A stretch of 64,000 nt of DNA from Nesterenkonia sandarakina (GCF_013410215.1 NZ_JACCFQ010000001.1:434001-498000); one strand, 5' to 3'. Shown: positions 1-9,056, counted from the stretch's first letter. Translations and numbers: made by a program. The notes: a model not told the origin generated them from the sequence alone.

Positions 1-2
1 GC

Positions 3-1550
3 GAGCTGCTCGCGGGCACCGGCAACACCGTCCACCGATCAGGCTCCCGTGCGTTCCTGGTCGGTGATGAGCTGGCCCAGCGGCGGCTGGTCTCGAAGCT
101 CGCCCATGAGGAGATGGAGCACGGATCCTTCGACGGCGAAGGACTGCGCCGCGCGGCAGGGCTGGGGTCCCTGGAGGCGGAGGCCTTCGGTCCGTTCAAG
201 CGCGAGCTGGCGACACAGCTGGCCGAGCAGGGCTACTACGTCAACGAGTTCGCCTCCACGGACGTGGTCCTGCACGTGGCCATCGCCGCGGATCGGGTCA
301 GTCACGGCCACCCCCTGGCGGGGACCCATCTTCAGCCCAGCGCCCAGCAGGAGCGGCTGGCCGGCGTCGTCGGGAAGCTGGCGTCTGCGCATTTCGGAGT
401 CAGCCTGGGCCAGGGCGACCTGCAGCATCTGGCCTCGCTGGTGCTGACCCGGGTGGTCGCCTCCGACGGCAGCGCGGGCACCGAGGTGCCGCTGGACGCC
501 GAGGTGGAACGCGCGGTGGTCCGCGCCGTGGGCCACGCCGCAGAGGAGTATCTGGTGGACATCGCTCACGCGGACTTCATCCGGCGGCTGAGCCTGCACG
601 TGCAGAACCTGGTCCACCGGGCACGGGAGCAGGCGTTCTCACGCAACCCGCTGACCAAGTCGCTGAAGTCCACCTATCCGATGATCTTCCAGGTGGCGGT
701 CTCCATCGCCAGTGACATCGCTGAGCAGCTGGATGTGCTGATCCGTGAGGATGAGATCGCCTATATCGCCATGCATGTGGGCGGACGCCTGGAGCGCAGC
801 CGCCGCACCGAGGCGGCGCTGACCGCGACCATCGTGTGCCCCGGCTACTACGAGCTGCACGACCTGCTGCGCTCCCGGCTCGATGAGTCCCTCGGTCCGG
901 GCATCGAGGTCACCGCAGTGGAGACCCGGACCGACCCGGATTGGGCCTCCATGGCCACCGATCTGGTGCTGACCACGATCGAACCGCCGGTGCCCGATGA
1001 GCGCACCGTGCAGCTGGCCCCGTTCATCACCGACGCTGACATCCAGCGCATCGCCGCGGTGGCCTCGAAGCGGCGTCGCGCCCGGCGGCTGACCCGGCTG
1101 CGCGGGGAGCTTGAGCGGTATTTCAGCCCCGAGGCGTTCATCCGCCCGCTCAAGGCCAAGGATGAGGAGGACGCGATCCGCCAGCTCAGCGCCCCGCTGC
1201 TGGCACAGGACATCATCGATGAGGACTATCTGCGCGGCACCATCGAGCGCGAACGTCTCTCCTCCACGGCCTTCACGGAATCGCTCGCGGTCCCGCACGC
1301 GCTGAGAATGACCGCCCGGCGCACCGCGCTCTCCATCGGAATCGCCGAGGGCTCGATCCGCTGGGGCGAAGGAAGGATCCAGGTCGTGGCCCTGGCGGCA
1401 TTCTCCGAGTCCGAGCGCGACGCGTTCCAGACCATCTTCGAACAGCTCGTCGAGGTGCTCAGCGAACGTGACTCGCTGCAGCGGATCCTGCGCCGCGGCA
1501 CCGACTTCGGTGGATTCCTCGATGAGCTGGTCGCGGTGATCGACGGCTGA
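3..1550 (+). CDS. PRD/PTS EIIA-domain transcription regulator (BglG/LicR/MtlR type), 5' truncated
   Basis: The reading frame is open from base 3, so the gene starts before the window; the first internal ATG is at 114. Such proteins switch sugar-uptake operons according to phosphorylation by the PTS. What remains shows PTS regulation domains (including a stretch with IAYIAMHVGGRLERSR), then an EIIB-like domain with Cys codon 837-839 in an IVCPGYYELHDLL context, then a type-2 EIIA domain with a phosphoacceptor His codon at 1296-1298 in ESLAVPHA. The N-terminal nucleic-acid-binding part lies outside the window, so DNA binder versus RNA antiterminator cannot be decided. No PTS transporter gene is visible here; it is probably upstream. 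The family is confident, the sugar unknown. Confidence 0.85.
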   Translation, partial: ELLAGTGNTVHRSGSRAFLVGDELAQRRLVSKLAHEEMEHGSFDGEGLRRAAGLGSLEAEAFGPFKRELATQLAEQGYYVNEFASTDVVLHVAIAADRVSHGHPLAGTHLQPSAQQERLAGVVGKLASAHFGVSLGQGDLQHLASLVLTRVVASDGSAGTEVPLDAEVERAVVRAVGHAAEEYLVDIAHADFIRRLSLHVQNLVHRAREQAFSRNPLTKSLKSTYPMIFQVAVSIASDIAEQLDVLIREDEIAYIAMHVGGRLERSRRTEAALTATIVCPGYYELHDLLRSRLDESLGPGIEVTAVETRTDPDWASMATDLVLTTIEPPVPDERTVQLAPFITDADIQRIAAVASKRRRARRLTRLRGELERYFSPEAFIRPLKAKDEEDAIRQLSAPLLAQDIIDEDYLRGTIERERLSSTAFTESLAVPHALRMTARRTALSIGIAEGSIRWGEGRIQVVALAAFSESERDAFQTIFEQLVEVLSERDSLQRILRRGTDFGGFLDELVAVIDG

Positions 1551-1629
1551 GCCGACCTGCGACGTCCCGCTGCCAGCCCTAAGACACAGCATTGCCCCGC
1601 CCCAGGAACGCCGCTCACCCCAGACACAG

Positions 1630-1671
1630 AGCTGCCCCGCCCCTGGCTCACGAACCGGGGACGGGGCAGCT
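1630..1671. terminator. Bidirectional terminator between convergent genes
   Basis: AGCTGCCCCG pairs perfectly with CGGGGCAGCT, extended by a CCCC/GGGG step across one bulged A, with a 13-base loop. It lies between the converging regulator and MFS genes. There is no T-tract, as is common in high-GC actinobacteria. Confidence 0.6.
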
Positions 1672-1683
1672 GGGGCCGGCTGA

Positions 1684-3096
1684 TTACTTGGCGGCCTCGG
1701 TGTAGAGCGACTTCTTCGAGGTCTCCGGGGCCAGGATCAGCGCGATCAGAGTCAGCACGCCCAGGCCTGCCAGGTAGAGCCCGACCGCACCGACCCCGTA
1801 GGCCTGGACCAGCCAGGCGGCGACGAAGGGAGTCAGCGCCGCACCCAGGATGGAGGCGGCGTTATAGGCCACGCCAGATCCGGTGTAGCGGGTGTTGGTG
1901 GGGAAAAGCTCCGGCAGCACTGCCGACATCGGGCCGAAGGTCAGCCCCATCAGCGACATGCCCACGGCCAGGAAGGCCAGCATCTGCCAGACGTTGAGGT
2001 CCTCGCCGGTGCCCATGGAGCCCGCGGAGAGCCACCATCGGAAGCTCAGGCCGAAGATCATGATCGCGATGGTGACCACGATCAGCATCGGGCGGCGGCC
2101 GAAGCGGTCGGCCAGTCGACCTGCCACCGGCACGAAGATCGCGAAGAAGGTGATCGCGACGATCTGCAGCACCAGGAAGTCCTGGTAGCCGTAGCTCAGG
2201 CCCCCGACCTCGGCGCTGCCGATGGCGTAGGAGAGGATCCAGGTGGTCATCAGGTAGAACAGCCCGTAGGTGGCCAGCATGATGAAGGTGCCCAGGATGA
2301 TCTCCCACCAGTTGCGCCGGAAGACCTCCCCGATGGGGGCCTTGACCCGCTCGTTGCCGGCCATGGCCTTGGCGAAGACCGGGGTCTCCTCGATTCGCAG
2401 CCGGACGTAGAGCCCGACGACGACCATGACCACCGAGAGCAGGAACGGCAGCCGCCAGCCCCACACCAGGAACGGGTCGTTGAGGTCCCGAGCGGTGGAG
2501 TCATAGGCGAAGAGCGTCGCCAGGATCAGGAAGAGCCCGTTGGCGAGCATGAAGCCGAACGGGGCGCCCAGCTGCGGCCACATGGCGGCCTGCGCGCGCT
2601 TGCCCGGCCGGGCGGTCTCCGAGGCCAGCAGCGCGGCGCCTGACCATTCGCCGCCCAGGCCCAGTCCCTGGCAGAAGCGCAGGATGGTCAGCATCGCCGG
2701 CGCCCACAGTCCGACCTGGTGGTAGGTGGGCAGCGCACCGATCAGGAAGGTGGCGATGCCCATGGTCAGCAGCGCGCCGACCAGCGTGGCTTTGCGCCCG
2801 ATCTTGTCTCCGTAGTGACCGAAGATGATGGCACCCAGCGGGCGGGCCACGAAGGCGGCCCCGAAGGTGGCCATGGAGGCCAGCAGTGCGGAACCCTCAT
2901 CGCCGTAGAAGAAGAGCAGCGGGAAGACCGACACGGCCGCGGTGGCGTAGATGTAGAAGTCGTAGAACTCGATCGTGGTCCCGATCAGCGAGGCCATGAT
3001 GATCCGGCGGCGCGGGACCGTCAGATTCTCATCGGCCACGTCGTCGACTTTTCGGCTCGAAGCACCGGGCCCGGTGGGGTCAACAGAGGTAGACAT
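1684..3096 (-). CDS. MFS transporter, metabolite:H+ symporter (MHS) family
   Basis: A 470-residue integral membrane protein with about 12 hydrophobic segments. The MHS signature is clear near the N-terminus (GTTIEFYDFYIYATAAV), and the loop 2-3 MFS motif reads GHYGDKIGRK. MHS proteins (ShiA, ProP, KgtP relatives) import organic acids, osmolytes or shikimate with protons; the substrate here is not deducible. The frame is open 20 codons further upstream, but ATG at 3096 with GGAG ten bases before it gives the usual soluble N-terminus (MSTSVDPTGPG). It is a single-gene unit with a perfect palindrome upstream at 3202-3218. Confidence 0.85.
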   Translation of the reverse strand: MSTSVDPTGPGASSRKVDDVADENLTVPRRRIIMASLIGTTIEFYDFYIYATAAVSVFPLLFFYGDEGSALLASMATFGAAFVARPLGAIIFGHYGDKIGRKATLVGALLTMGIATFLIGALPTYHQVGLWAPAMLTILRFCQGLGLGGEWSGAALLASETARPGKRAQAAMWPQLGAPFGFMLANGLFLILATLFAYDSTARDLNDPFLVWGWRLPFLLSVVMVVVGLYVRLRIEETPVFAKAMAGNERVKAPIGEVFRRNWWEIILGTFIMLATYGLFYLMTTWILSYAIGSAEVGGLSYGYQDFLVLQIVAITFFAIFVPVAGRLADRFGRRPMLIVVTIAIMIFGLSFRWWLSAGSMGTGEDLNVWQMLAFLAVGMSLMGLTFGPMSAVLPELFPTNTRYTGSGVAYNAASILGAALTPFVAAWLVQAYGVGAVGLYLAGLGVLTLIALILAPETSKKSLYTEAAK

Positions 3097-3157
3097 TGCT
3101 GGGCATCTCCACAGAAGTATTGGTGGTGAACAGCACCGAGTCCGGCGCAGACCCAAA

Positions 3158-3163
3158 ATGATA
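3158..3163 (-). promoter_or_regulatory. Possible -10 of the MHS transporter gene
   Basis: TATCAT on the minus strand, about 60 bases before the chosen ATG. No good -35 is seen, so this is only a candidate. Confidence 0.25.
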
Positions 3164-3201
3164 GGTCGGGGCTTGCGGAGCGATGTACCCAGGTTCAGGC
3201 A

Positions 3202-3218
3202 GTCTCAACTGTTGAGAC
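3202..3218. promoter_or_regulatory. 17-bp perfect palindrome, likely operator
   Basis: GTCTCAAC-T-GTTGAGAC. With a single central base it cannot form a normal RNA hairpin, so a dimeric DNA-binding protein is the likelier reader. It sits upstream of the MHS transporter and just past the end of the iron ABC operon. The binding protein is unknown. Confidence 0.5.
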
Positions 3219-3251
3219 CCGACGCAGCCGCCTGTGAGGCCGGAGGGATGC

Positions 3252-4022
3252 TCAGTAATACACCGCCAGCGGCCCGCGCGGGCCGTCGATCACGGTGACC
3301 TCGGTGTCGAAGACCCTGCTCAGCACCGCATCCTGCATGATCTCCGCCGGGGTTCCGTGCTCCACCACCACCCCGTCCTTCATGGCTAGGATCTTGTCCG
3401 AGTAGCGGGCGGCGAAGTTGATGTCGTGCAACACGATCACCACGGTGCGGCCCAGTTCGTCGGCGGCGCGGCGCAGCTGCTGCATCATCTGCACCGCGTG
3501 CTGCATGTCCAGGTTGTTCAGCGGCTCATCCAGCAGCACATAGTCGGTGTCCTGGGCCAGCACCATCGCCACATAGGCGCGCTGGCGCTGACCCCCGGAG
3601 AGCTGGTCCAGGTACCTGCCTTCCAGGGCGGTCAGATCCAGGAAGTCGATGGCCTCGGAGATATGCCGCTCGTCCACCGCGGTGAGCCGGCCCTGTGAGT
3701 GCGGGAACCGACCGAAGCCCACCAGCTGGCGCACCGTGAGCCGGGTGACGAAGTGGTTCTCCTGGCGCAGGATGGAGAGGATCTTGGCTATGGTCTTCGA
3801 AGGCGTGCTCACCACGTCGTGCCCGGCCACCTCGATCCGGCCTGCATCCACCTCGAGCAGCCGCCCGATCATGGTCAGGATCGTGGACTTTCCGGCACCG
3901 TTGGGCCCCACCAGCGCGGTGACACCGCCCGCGGCGATCTCCACGCTGACCGGGCCGATGGCGACGGCGTCGTCGGCCTTCCCGGAGCCGTAGTTCTTGG
4001 TGACCTCGGTCAGGCTGATCAC
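3252..4022 (-). CDS. Iron-siderophore ABC transporter, ATP-binding protein
   Basis: A 256-residue ATPase powering siderophore import on the cytoplasmic face. Walker A is at residues 39-47 (GPNGAGKST), followed by the ABC signature LSGGQRQR, Walker B with YVLLDEPLNNLD, and the switch His in VIVLHDINFA. It resembles FepC/YclP/CeuD ATPases in length and motifs. Its start overlaps the permease stop by four bases (ATGA), implying translational coupling as the last gene of the operon. The exact siderophore cannot be read from the sequence. Confidence 0.92.
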   Translation of the reverse strand: MISLTEVTKNYGSGKADDAVAIGPVSVEIAAGGVTALVGPNGAGKSTILTMIGRLLEVDAGRIEVAGHDVVSTPSKTIAKILSILRQENHFVTRLTVRQLVGFGRFPHSQGRLTAVDERHISEAIDFLDLTALEGRYLDQLSGGQRQRAYVAMVLAQDTDYVLLDEPLNNLDMQHAVQMMQQLRRAADELGRTVVIVLHDINFAARYSDKILAMKDGVVVEHGTPAEIMQDAVLSRVFDTEVTVIDGPRGPLAVYY

Positions 4023-5155
4023 AGGCGACCCTTTCGCATCAGGACTATCAGGAAGACGACTCCGCCCAGGAGCTCGATGATCAGGGTCACCGCGCCCTGC
4101 GCGTAGAAGATGTTGCGCATGATGAAGTACGCCCCAGCAAGGACGGTGTAGCCGATCAGGATGGCCATCGGGAAGAGCATCCGGTGGGAGTAGGTGTCGG
4201 CGAACTGATACGCCAGGGTGGCGACCAAGAAGCCCAGGAAGGTCATCGGGCCCACCAGCGAGGTGCTCATCGCCATCAGCACCGAGACCAGCGTGAGGAT
4301 CAGCATCACCTCACGCCGGTGGTCCACCCCGAGGTTCTCTGCGGTGTTGCGTCCCAGGGCGACCACGTTGAGCCGGCGCGCCCGCCACCACAGCAGCAGT
4401 GCCGCGGCCAGCACGATCGGGAGCGCGTAGGGCAGGTACTCGCTGCGGGCATTGCCGATATTGCCGAAGAGCCGGGCGGTGAGCACGTCGAACTCGCTGG
4501 GGGTGAGCACCCGCTGCATGAAGGTGGCGAGCGAGCCGAGCCCGCCGCCGAGCACCACACCCACCAGCAGCATGATGTGGATGTTGGAGAACCTCCCACT
4601 GAGCAGCCAGGAGTAGAGGATCACGGCGAAGAGCACCATGGCGGCGGCCTGCATCAGGAACTGCGGCAGACCGGTGACCAGGGTGACCCCGGCGATGCCG
4701 AAGAAGAACACGGCACCGGTCTGGATCGCCACGTAGAGCGACTCGAACCCCATGATGGAAGGGGTGATGATCCGGTTGTTGGTCGCGGTCTGGAACGCCA
4801 CCGTGGCCATCGCCTGAGCGAGAACGACGACGCCGATGACCAGCACGGTCTCAGCGCGCATCCTCGCGATCAGCCAGTATCCCTCGGTGCCGAAGGGCAT
4901 CGGGTTGTCATAGCCGAGGATCCCGGCCGTGAAGAACACCGAGAGCCCGCCCAGCAGCGCCATGACGCCCCAGTAGCGCACCCGGTGGCGCCCAGTGGTG
5001 ATCGCCCCGGAATGCCGACTGAGCTGCGCGGGGGTTTCCCGGTCAGGGGCCTCGTCGCCCGGGGCTCCGCCACCAGGGGCGGTGGTCCCGGAGTCGGCGG
5101 GGCCGCCGGCGGCCGACTGGCCGGTGCGGCGCGCGCGATCCAGCTGCTCGGTCAT
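4019..5155 (-). CDS. Iron-siderophore ABC transporter permease (FecCD family)
   Basis: A 378-residue FecCD-type permease with about nine to ten membrane segments. The first 50 residues form a hydrophilic Gly/Pro-rich cytoplasmic extension not needed by the fold. The coupling-helix region includes ALGRNTAENLGVDHRR, and a conserved GPMTFLGFLVATLAYQ stretch follows. It pairs with the permease encoded immediately upstream to form the channel heterodimer. Both ends overlap neighbours by four bases. It is closest in character to YclO/CeuC-type permeases; the substrate is inferred from operon context only. Confidence 0.9.
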   Translation of the reverse strand: MTEQLDRARRTGQSAAGGPADSGTTAPGGGAPGDEAPDRETPAQLSRHSGAITTGRHRVRYWGVMALLGGLSVFFTAGILGYDNPMPFGTEGYWLIARMRAETVLVIGVVVLAQAMATVAFQTATNNRIITPSIMGFESLYVAIQTGAVFFFGIAGVTLVTGLPQFLMQAAAMVLFAVILYSWLLSGRFSNIHIMLLVGVVLGGGLGSLATFMQRVLTPSEFDVLTARLFGNIGNARSEYLPYALPIVLAAALLLWWRARRLNVVALGRNTAENLGVDHRREVMLILTLVSVLMAMSTSLVGPMTFLGFLVATLAYQFADTYSHRMLFPMAILIGYTVLAGAYFIMRNIFYAQGAVTLIIELLGGVVFLIVLMRKGRL

Positions 5156-6237
5156 GCGACCAGCCCGCCTTTCCGCCGCTGCCGCAGCAGCAGCCCGATG
5201 AAGACCACTGCTCCGAGAAGGCCCAGCACCAGTCCCACCGGGATCTCGAAGGGCGCCCGGATGGTGCGACCGATCAGGTCACAGGCGGTGACGGTGGCGA
5301 TCCCCAGCAGCGCCACCCAGGGCAGGTTGCTGCGCAGGTCATCGCCGCGGAAGAGCGAGACGATGTTGGGCACGATCAGCCCGAGGAAGGGCAGGGTGCC
5401 CACCACGGTGGCGGTGACGCCGGTGGCCACGGCGACCATGGCGGTGCCCAGGAACAGCACGGCGGTGTAGTTCAGCCCCACGTTGGTCGCCATATCGCGT
5501 CCGAGTCCGGCCACTGTGAACCGGTCGGCGGTGAGGAAGACCAGGACGGTCACCACCAGCACCAGGAACATCAGCTCATAGCGCCCTTCCACGACCCGGG
5601 TGAAGGATCCGGCGAACCAGATGCCCAGGGTCTGCAGGTGGTCGGTCATCAACGCGATGTAGGTGGTGAAGGAGCTGACCACCGCCCCCAGCATGATGCC
5701 GATGATCGGCACGATCAGCGAGGACTTCAGCGTCACCCGCTGCAGGAAGAGGAAGAAGATCACAGTGCCGATGAAGGCCATGGTCACGGCCCCGCTCATC
5801 CGGGCGAGCATGGAAGCGCCGGGGAAGAGCCAGAGCACCAGGATCAGTCCCAGTCCTGCCCACTCGGTGGTGCCAGTGGTGGTGGGCTCCACGAAGCGGT
5901 TCTGGGTGAGCAGCTGCATGATCAGCCCGCACATGGCCATGGAGGCACCGGCGAGCACCAGTGCCACGGTGCGCGGCACCCTGGTGATGCCGAACATCCA
6001 GAACCCATCTTCGGAGAAGACGGCGTACTGCCCGGTGCTCAGCGAGAGCAGCAGCAGTCCGAGGGTGACCAGGATCCCGATCAGCAGTGCCGGGGTGAAC
6101 CGGCGCTGCCTGCGGATCGCGCGGGCATCCGGGAACGGCGACGGCGGCTGCGGCGGGGTCTGCTGGAGGGATCGCCGCGGTGGCTCCGGACGGGCGGATC
6201 GGTGGCGATGCGGTGCCGCGGAGGTGGTGTCAGGCAT
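5152..6237 (-). CDS. Iron-siderophore ABC transporter permease (FecCD family)
   Basis: A 361-residue partner permease with about nine hydrophobic segments and the conserved stretch TVVGTLPFLGLIVPNIV. The coupling motif reads AGLGRDMATNVGLNY. The first 45 residues are a hydrophilic, Pro/Arg-rich tail. It is the second gene of the operon, 180 bases after the binding-protein gene, and that gap carries a strong hairpin. It overlaps the next permease by four bases. The start is ATG at 6237 with a weak GAAAG ribosome site; no better start is visible. Confidence 0.9.
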   Translation of the reverse strand: MPDTTSAAPHRHRSARPEPPRRSLQQTPPQPPSPFPDARAIRRQRRFTPALLIGILVTLGLLLLSLSTGQYAVFSEDGFWMFGITRVPRTVALVLAGASMAMCGLIMQLLTQNRFVEPTTTGTTEWAGLGLILVLWLFPGASMLARMSGAVTMAFIGTVIFFLFLQRVTLKSSLIVPIIGIMLGAVVSSFTTYIALMTDHLQTLGIWFAGSFTRVVEGRYELMFLVLVVTVLVFLTADRFTVAGLGRDMATNVGLNYTAVLFLGTAMVAVATGVTATVVGTLPFLGLIVPNIVSLFRGDDLRSNLPWVALLGIATVTACDLIGRTIRAPFEIPVGLVLGLLGAVVFIGLLLRQRRKGGLVA

Positions 6238-6334
6238 AGGAGGCTTTCACGAGGACGAAGGCAAGGCTGAGCATCGAAGCATGCAGTGCCGCCCAGTGGA
6301 CACGTATTAGCGGATACCGGCGTGTTGATATTGG

Positions 6335-6375
6335 GACGGTCCCGCGCAGGTTGTCCAGGCCTGCACGGGACCGTC
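6335..6375 (-). terminator. Intra-operon hairpin after the binding-protein gene
   Basis: Two 16-base arms (6335-6350 and 6360-6375) pair with one mismatch around a 9-base loop. No T-run follows. Its place between the binding-protein and permease genes suggests a partial terminator or mRNA-stabilising element giving more binding protein than permease. Confidence 0.6.
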
Positions 6376-6417
6376 GGGCGACCATCATTCACCGACTGGC
6401 AAGAGAGTGAACTGCGG

Positions 6418-7539
6418 TCATTCCGCGGCTTCGAGTGCGTCTGCGAAGTCGCGGAAGAATTCGGTGTACGCCTGGATGTCCTCGGTGAGGTAGAAGTTCT
6501 CCGGCAGGTACACGATCTGGTCGTTCTCCACGGCGGAGACGTTGGCCAGCGCGGCCGAGTCCTCCACGATCTCGGCCGCGGGACTGTACTCCTCACCCTC
6601 GTCCAGGGTGAGCCGGGCGTCGCGGTCCAGCACGAGCAGCCAGTCCGGGTCCGCTGCGGCGATCGCCTCCACGGAGATGTCATCACCGTGGGACTCGTTC
6701 TCACCCTCCTGCTCCAGCGCAGGGGTGAGGCTGAATGAGTCAAAGACCGGGCCGATGGCTCGACCATCGGGACCTGGCGCCACGTAGCTCATGTCACCGC
6801 CGGAGGTGAGCAGGCCCATCACGGTGGATTCGCCGTCGTAGGCGTCCTGGACCCGAGTCATCTCGGTCTGAAGCTCCTCGACCAGCTCTGCGGCGACGTC
6901 TTCCTTCCCGAAAACCTCGCCGAGCGACTCGGTCTTGCGGATCAGCTCTTCGACCAGGTCAGCGTCGGGCTGCGGTTCGAACTCCAAGATCGTGGCGTCC
7001 GGCGCCAGGGCACTGAGATCCTCGTAGTAGTCCTGGAAACGCTGCCCGTTGATGATCAGGTCAGGCTCCGCGGCGACCACGTTCTCCAGATCGGGCTCAC
7101 GATGATTCCCCAGATCCAGGATGGACTCATCCTCCGCATAGGCGTGGGTCTGGGCATCCATCAGACTGCGGGCGGCGGCGGTGGGCTCGACCCCGAAGGC
7201 CTCCAGTGTGCGGTAGGACCTGTTGTCGGTGACCACGACGCTGCTGGGATCCGTGGAGACCTCATGGGTGCCGTGATCATCCTGGATCGTGACGGTGCCA
7301 GAGCCCTCAGCATCGCCCCCGGCCTCCTCAGCCGTCTCACTGGCACCGGCTTCATCGGCTGCCGCGTCGGAGCCGCAGGCGCTGAGTGCGAGCAGGGCGA
7401 TCACACCGACGCAGAGTCCGCCCAGGATCCGGGACCCCGGCGCTCCGGTGGAGCTGCGCATCGGGGACCGCTTCTCACCCTCGGGGCCTCCGCGGATGAT
7501 GCGACCGGTGTTCTGGGATGCGAGTTCTGCAGTGGGCAT
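6418..7539 (-). CDS. Iron-siderophore ABC transporter, substrate-binding lipoprotein
   Basis: A periplasmic-binding-type lipoprotein (373 residues from the chosen start) that captures ferric siderophore outside the membrane. A hydrophobic segment ends in a lipobox (ALLALSAC), followed by an acidic Ala/Glu linker and a type III binding fold (DPSSVVVTDNRSYRTLEAFGVEP, then NVVAAEPDLIING). ATG 7539 has AAAGG seven bases upstream. An internal ATG at 7461 would put the lipid-carrying Cys at residue 29, the more usual distance, so it is an alternative start. It is the first gene of the operon, 52 bases after an IdeR/DtxR-like box, so iron repression is likely. Confidence 0.9.
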   Translation of the reverse strand: MPTAELASQNTGRIIRGGPEGEKRSPMRSSTGAPGSRILGGLCVGVIALLALSACGSDAAADEAGASETAEEAGGDAEGSGTVTIQDDHGTHEVSTDPSSVVVTDNRSYRTLEAFGVEPTAAARSLMDAQTHAYAEDESILDLGNHREPDLENVVAAEPDLIINGQRFQDYYEDLSALAPDATILEFEPQPDADLVEELIRKTESLGEVFGKEDVAAELVEELQTEMTRVQDAYDGESTVMGLLTSGGDMSYVAPGPDGRAIGPVFDSFSLTPALEQEGENESHGDDISVEAIAAADPDWLLVLDRDARLTLDEGEEYSPAAEIVEDSAALANVSAVENDQIVYLPENFYLTEDIQAYTEFFRDFADALEAAE

Positions 7540-7591
7540 AGCCCTGCCTTTCAAGGTCTGGGGTGCGAAGTGCGCGACATGGCGTCGCTGG

Positions 7592-7610
7592 TTAGTCTGT
7601 CCTAAGCTAA
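7592..7610. promoter_or_regulatory. IdeR/DtxR-like iron box
   Basis: The 19-mer TTAGTCTGTCCTAAGCTAA matches 14 of 19 positions of the remembered DtxR/IdeR consensus (TTAGGTTAGCCTAACCTAA), including both outer half-sites. It lies upstream of the siderophore operon, where Fe2+-loaded IdeR would block transcription. Confidence 0.75.
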
Positions 7611-7749
7611 ATAGAACTTACATAGTTAACTAATTCAGCGCAAACGGTGACTGCGATGTGACGCTTTCTCGCCATTCGCACATTCAACTGTGAGCTATTC
7701 TCCTGCGCGTCCCGCGGCGCAGCGCCTCCACTCGGCGCACTCGGCCCGG

Positions 7750-7755
7750 TAGCGT
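7750..7755 (+). promoter_or_regulatory. -10 element of a possible leaderless gene
   Basis: TAGCGT ends seven bases before the ATG at 7763, so transcription would start at or next to the start codon. The -35 is not recognisable. Confidence 0.45.
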
Positions 7756-7762
7756 AGGGGCG

Positions 7763-9052
7763 ATGTCCTCTCCCGCCGCAGATGCGCTCGACCCCGTCCT
7801 CACCCCGGAGGGGTGGGAGCTGCTGAACTCCCTGCCGCCCTATGACGAGCAGACGGCGCTGCAGCTGAACCTGCGGCTGCGCGACGCCGGTCACCCGCCT
7901 GAGCGGGTGGCCTCCGCCCTGACTCAGTCCCGGCTGCGCGCGGCCGGACGCCAGAAGTTCGGCGAGTTCGCCGCGCGGATGCTCTTCACCCATGAGGGGC
8001 TGCAGCAGTCCACGCGGCTTCCCGTGGCGGCGCGCCACGCCCAGCGCTTCCGCAGCGCCGGCCTGGACCGGGTGGTCGATCTTGGCTGCGGCCTCGGCGG
8101 TGATGCACTGGCGGCGGCGTCCCTGGGGCTGAGCGTGACGGCCGTGGAGGCGGATGAGAACACCGCTGCGGCGGCCACCATGAACCTGCATCCGTTCCCG
8201 GAGGCGAACGTCCAGCACGGCACCGCCCAGGACTTCGCGGCGACCTTCGATCTGCTCCGGGCAGGGGCCCCCAGAGGCTGGGGGCTGTGGCTGGATCCAG
8301 CGCGCCGGGATCCGCACGCGGCCCAGGAGACCGCGGCGGCCGGACCCACCAGGCTCTGGGACCCCGAGTCCTTCTCCCCGCCGCTGAGCTTCGTGAAGGC
8401 GCTGGCCAGCACCGGCACCCCGATGGGGGTCAAGCTCGGTCCGGGGCTGCCGCATGAGCTGATCCCCTCCGACTGTGAGGCCGAGTGGGTCTCAGTGGAC
8501 GGAGATCTGGTCGAGTTGGTGCTCTGGTTCAACGCACTGGCCCGGCCCGGCGTCCGGCGGGCCGCCACGCTGCTGCCTGAGGACGGCAGCGCCGCTGTGG
8601 AGCTGGTCAGCGACACTGACTTCGGCGCCGGCGTCCAGGCCGAGCCGTCGGGGCGAGCAGGGCTCGTCGGAGTGCTGCATGAACCAGACCCTGCGGTGAT
8701 CCGATCTGGACTCATCGCCGAGCTCGCGGACTCGCTGGGAGCTCATCTGCTGGATGAACACATCGCCTACTTCTGCGCCGATGAGCCCGTGACCGACCCC
8801 GACTACCGGCTCTCCCGGCAGTTCCAGGTGCTCGAGGTCGACTCCTTCAACCTGAAGACGCTCAAGGCCTGGGTCACCGAGGCCGCAGTGACCAGTCTGG
8901 AGATCAAGAAGCGCGGCGTCGACGTCGTCCCGGAGAAGCTGCGCCAGCAGCTGCTGCCGAAGAAGCGGCCCAAGGGGCCGAAGCGTCACGCCACGCTGGT
9001 GATCACCCGGCTGGGCGAGGAGCGGGTCTTCGCGGTGGTGGAGCCGCTGTGA
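7763..9052 (+). CDS. Class I SAM-dependent methyltransferase with THUMP-like C-terminal domain
   Basis: A 429-residue protein with a Rossmann methyltransferase core. Motif I VVDLGCGLGGDALAAA lies near residue 105, and the acidic ribose-binding loop AVEADENTAAA follows. The C-terminal 70 residues (FNLKTLKAWVTEAAVTSLEI and a basic KKRPKGPKRH stretch) match the THUMP-like domain of an actinobacterial family usually annotated only as methyltransferase. Basic residues and the THUMP-like part suggest RNA as substrate; this is inference. It is a single gene, four bases from the convergent hydrolase gene. The start may be leaderless. Confidence 0.8.
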   Translation: MSSPAADALDPVLTPEGWELLNSLPPYDEQTALQLNLRLRDAGHPPERVASALTQSRLRAAGRQKFGEFAARMLFTHEGLQQSTRLPVAARHAQRFRSAGLDRVVDLGCGLGGDALAAASLGLSVTAVEADENTAAAATMNLHPFPEANVQHGTAQDFAATFDLLRAGAPRGWGLWLDPARRDPHAAQETAAAGPTRLWDPESFSPPLSFVKALASTGTPMGVKLGPGLPHELIPSDCEAEWVSVDGDLVELVLWFNALARPGVRRAATLLPEDGSAAVELVSDTDFGAGVQAEPSGRAGLVGVLHEPDPAVIRSGLIAELADSLGAHLLDEHIAYFCADEPVTDPDYRLSRQFQVLEVDSFNLKTLKAWVTEAAVTSLEIKKRGVDVVPEKLRQQLLPKKRPKGPKRHATLVITRLGEERVFAVVEPL

Positions 9053-9056
9053 TCGC

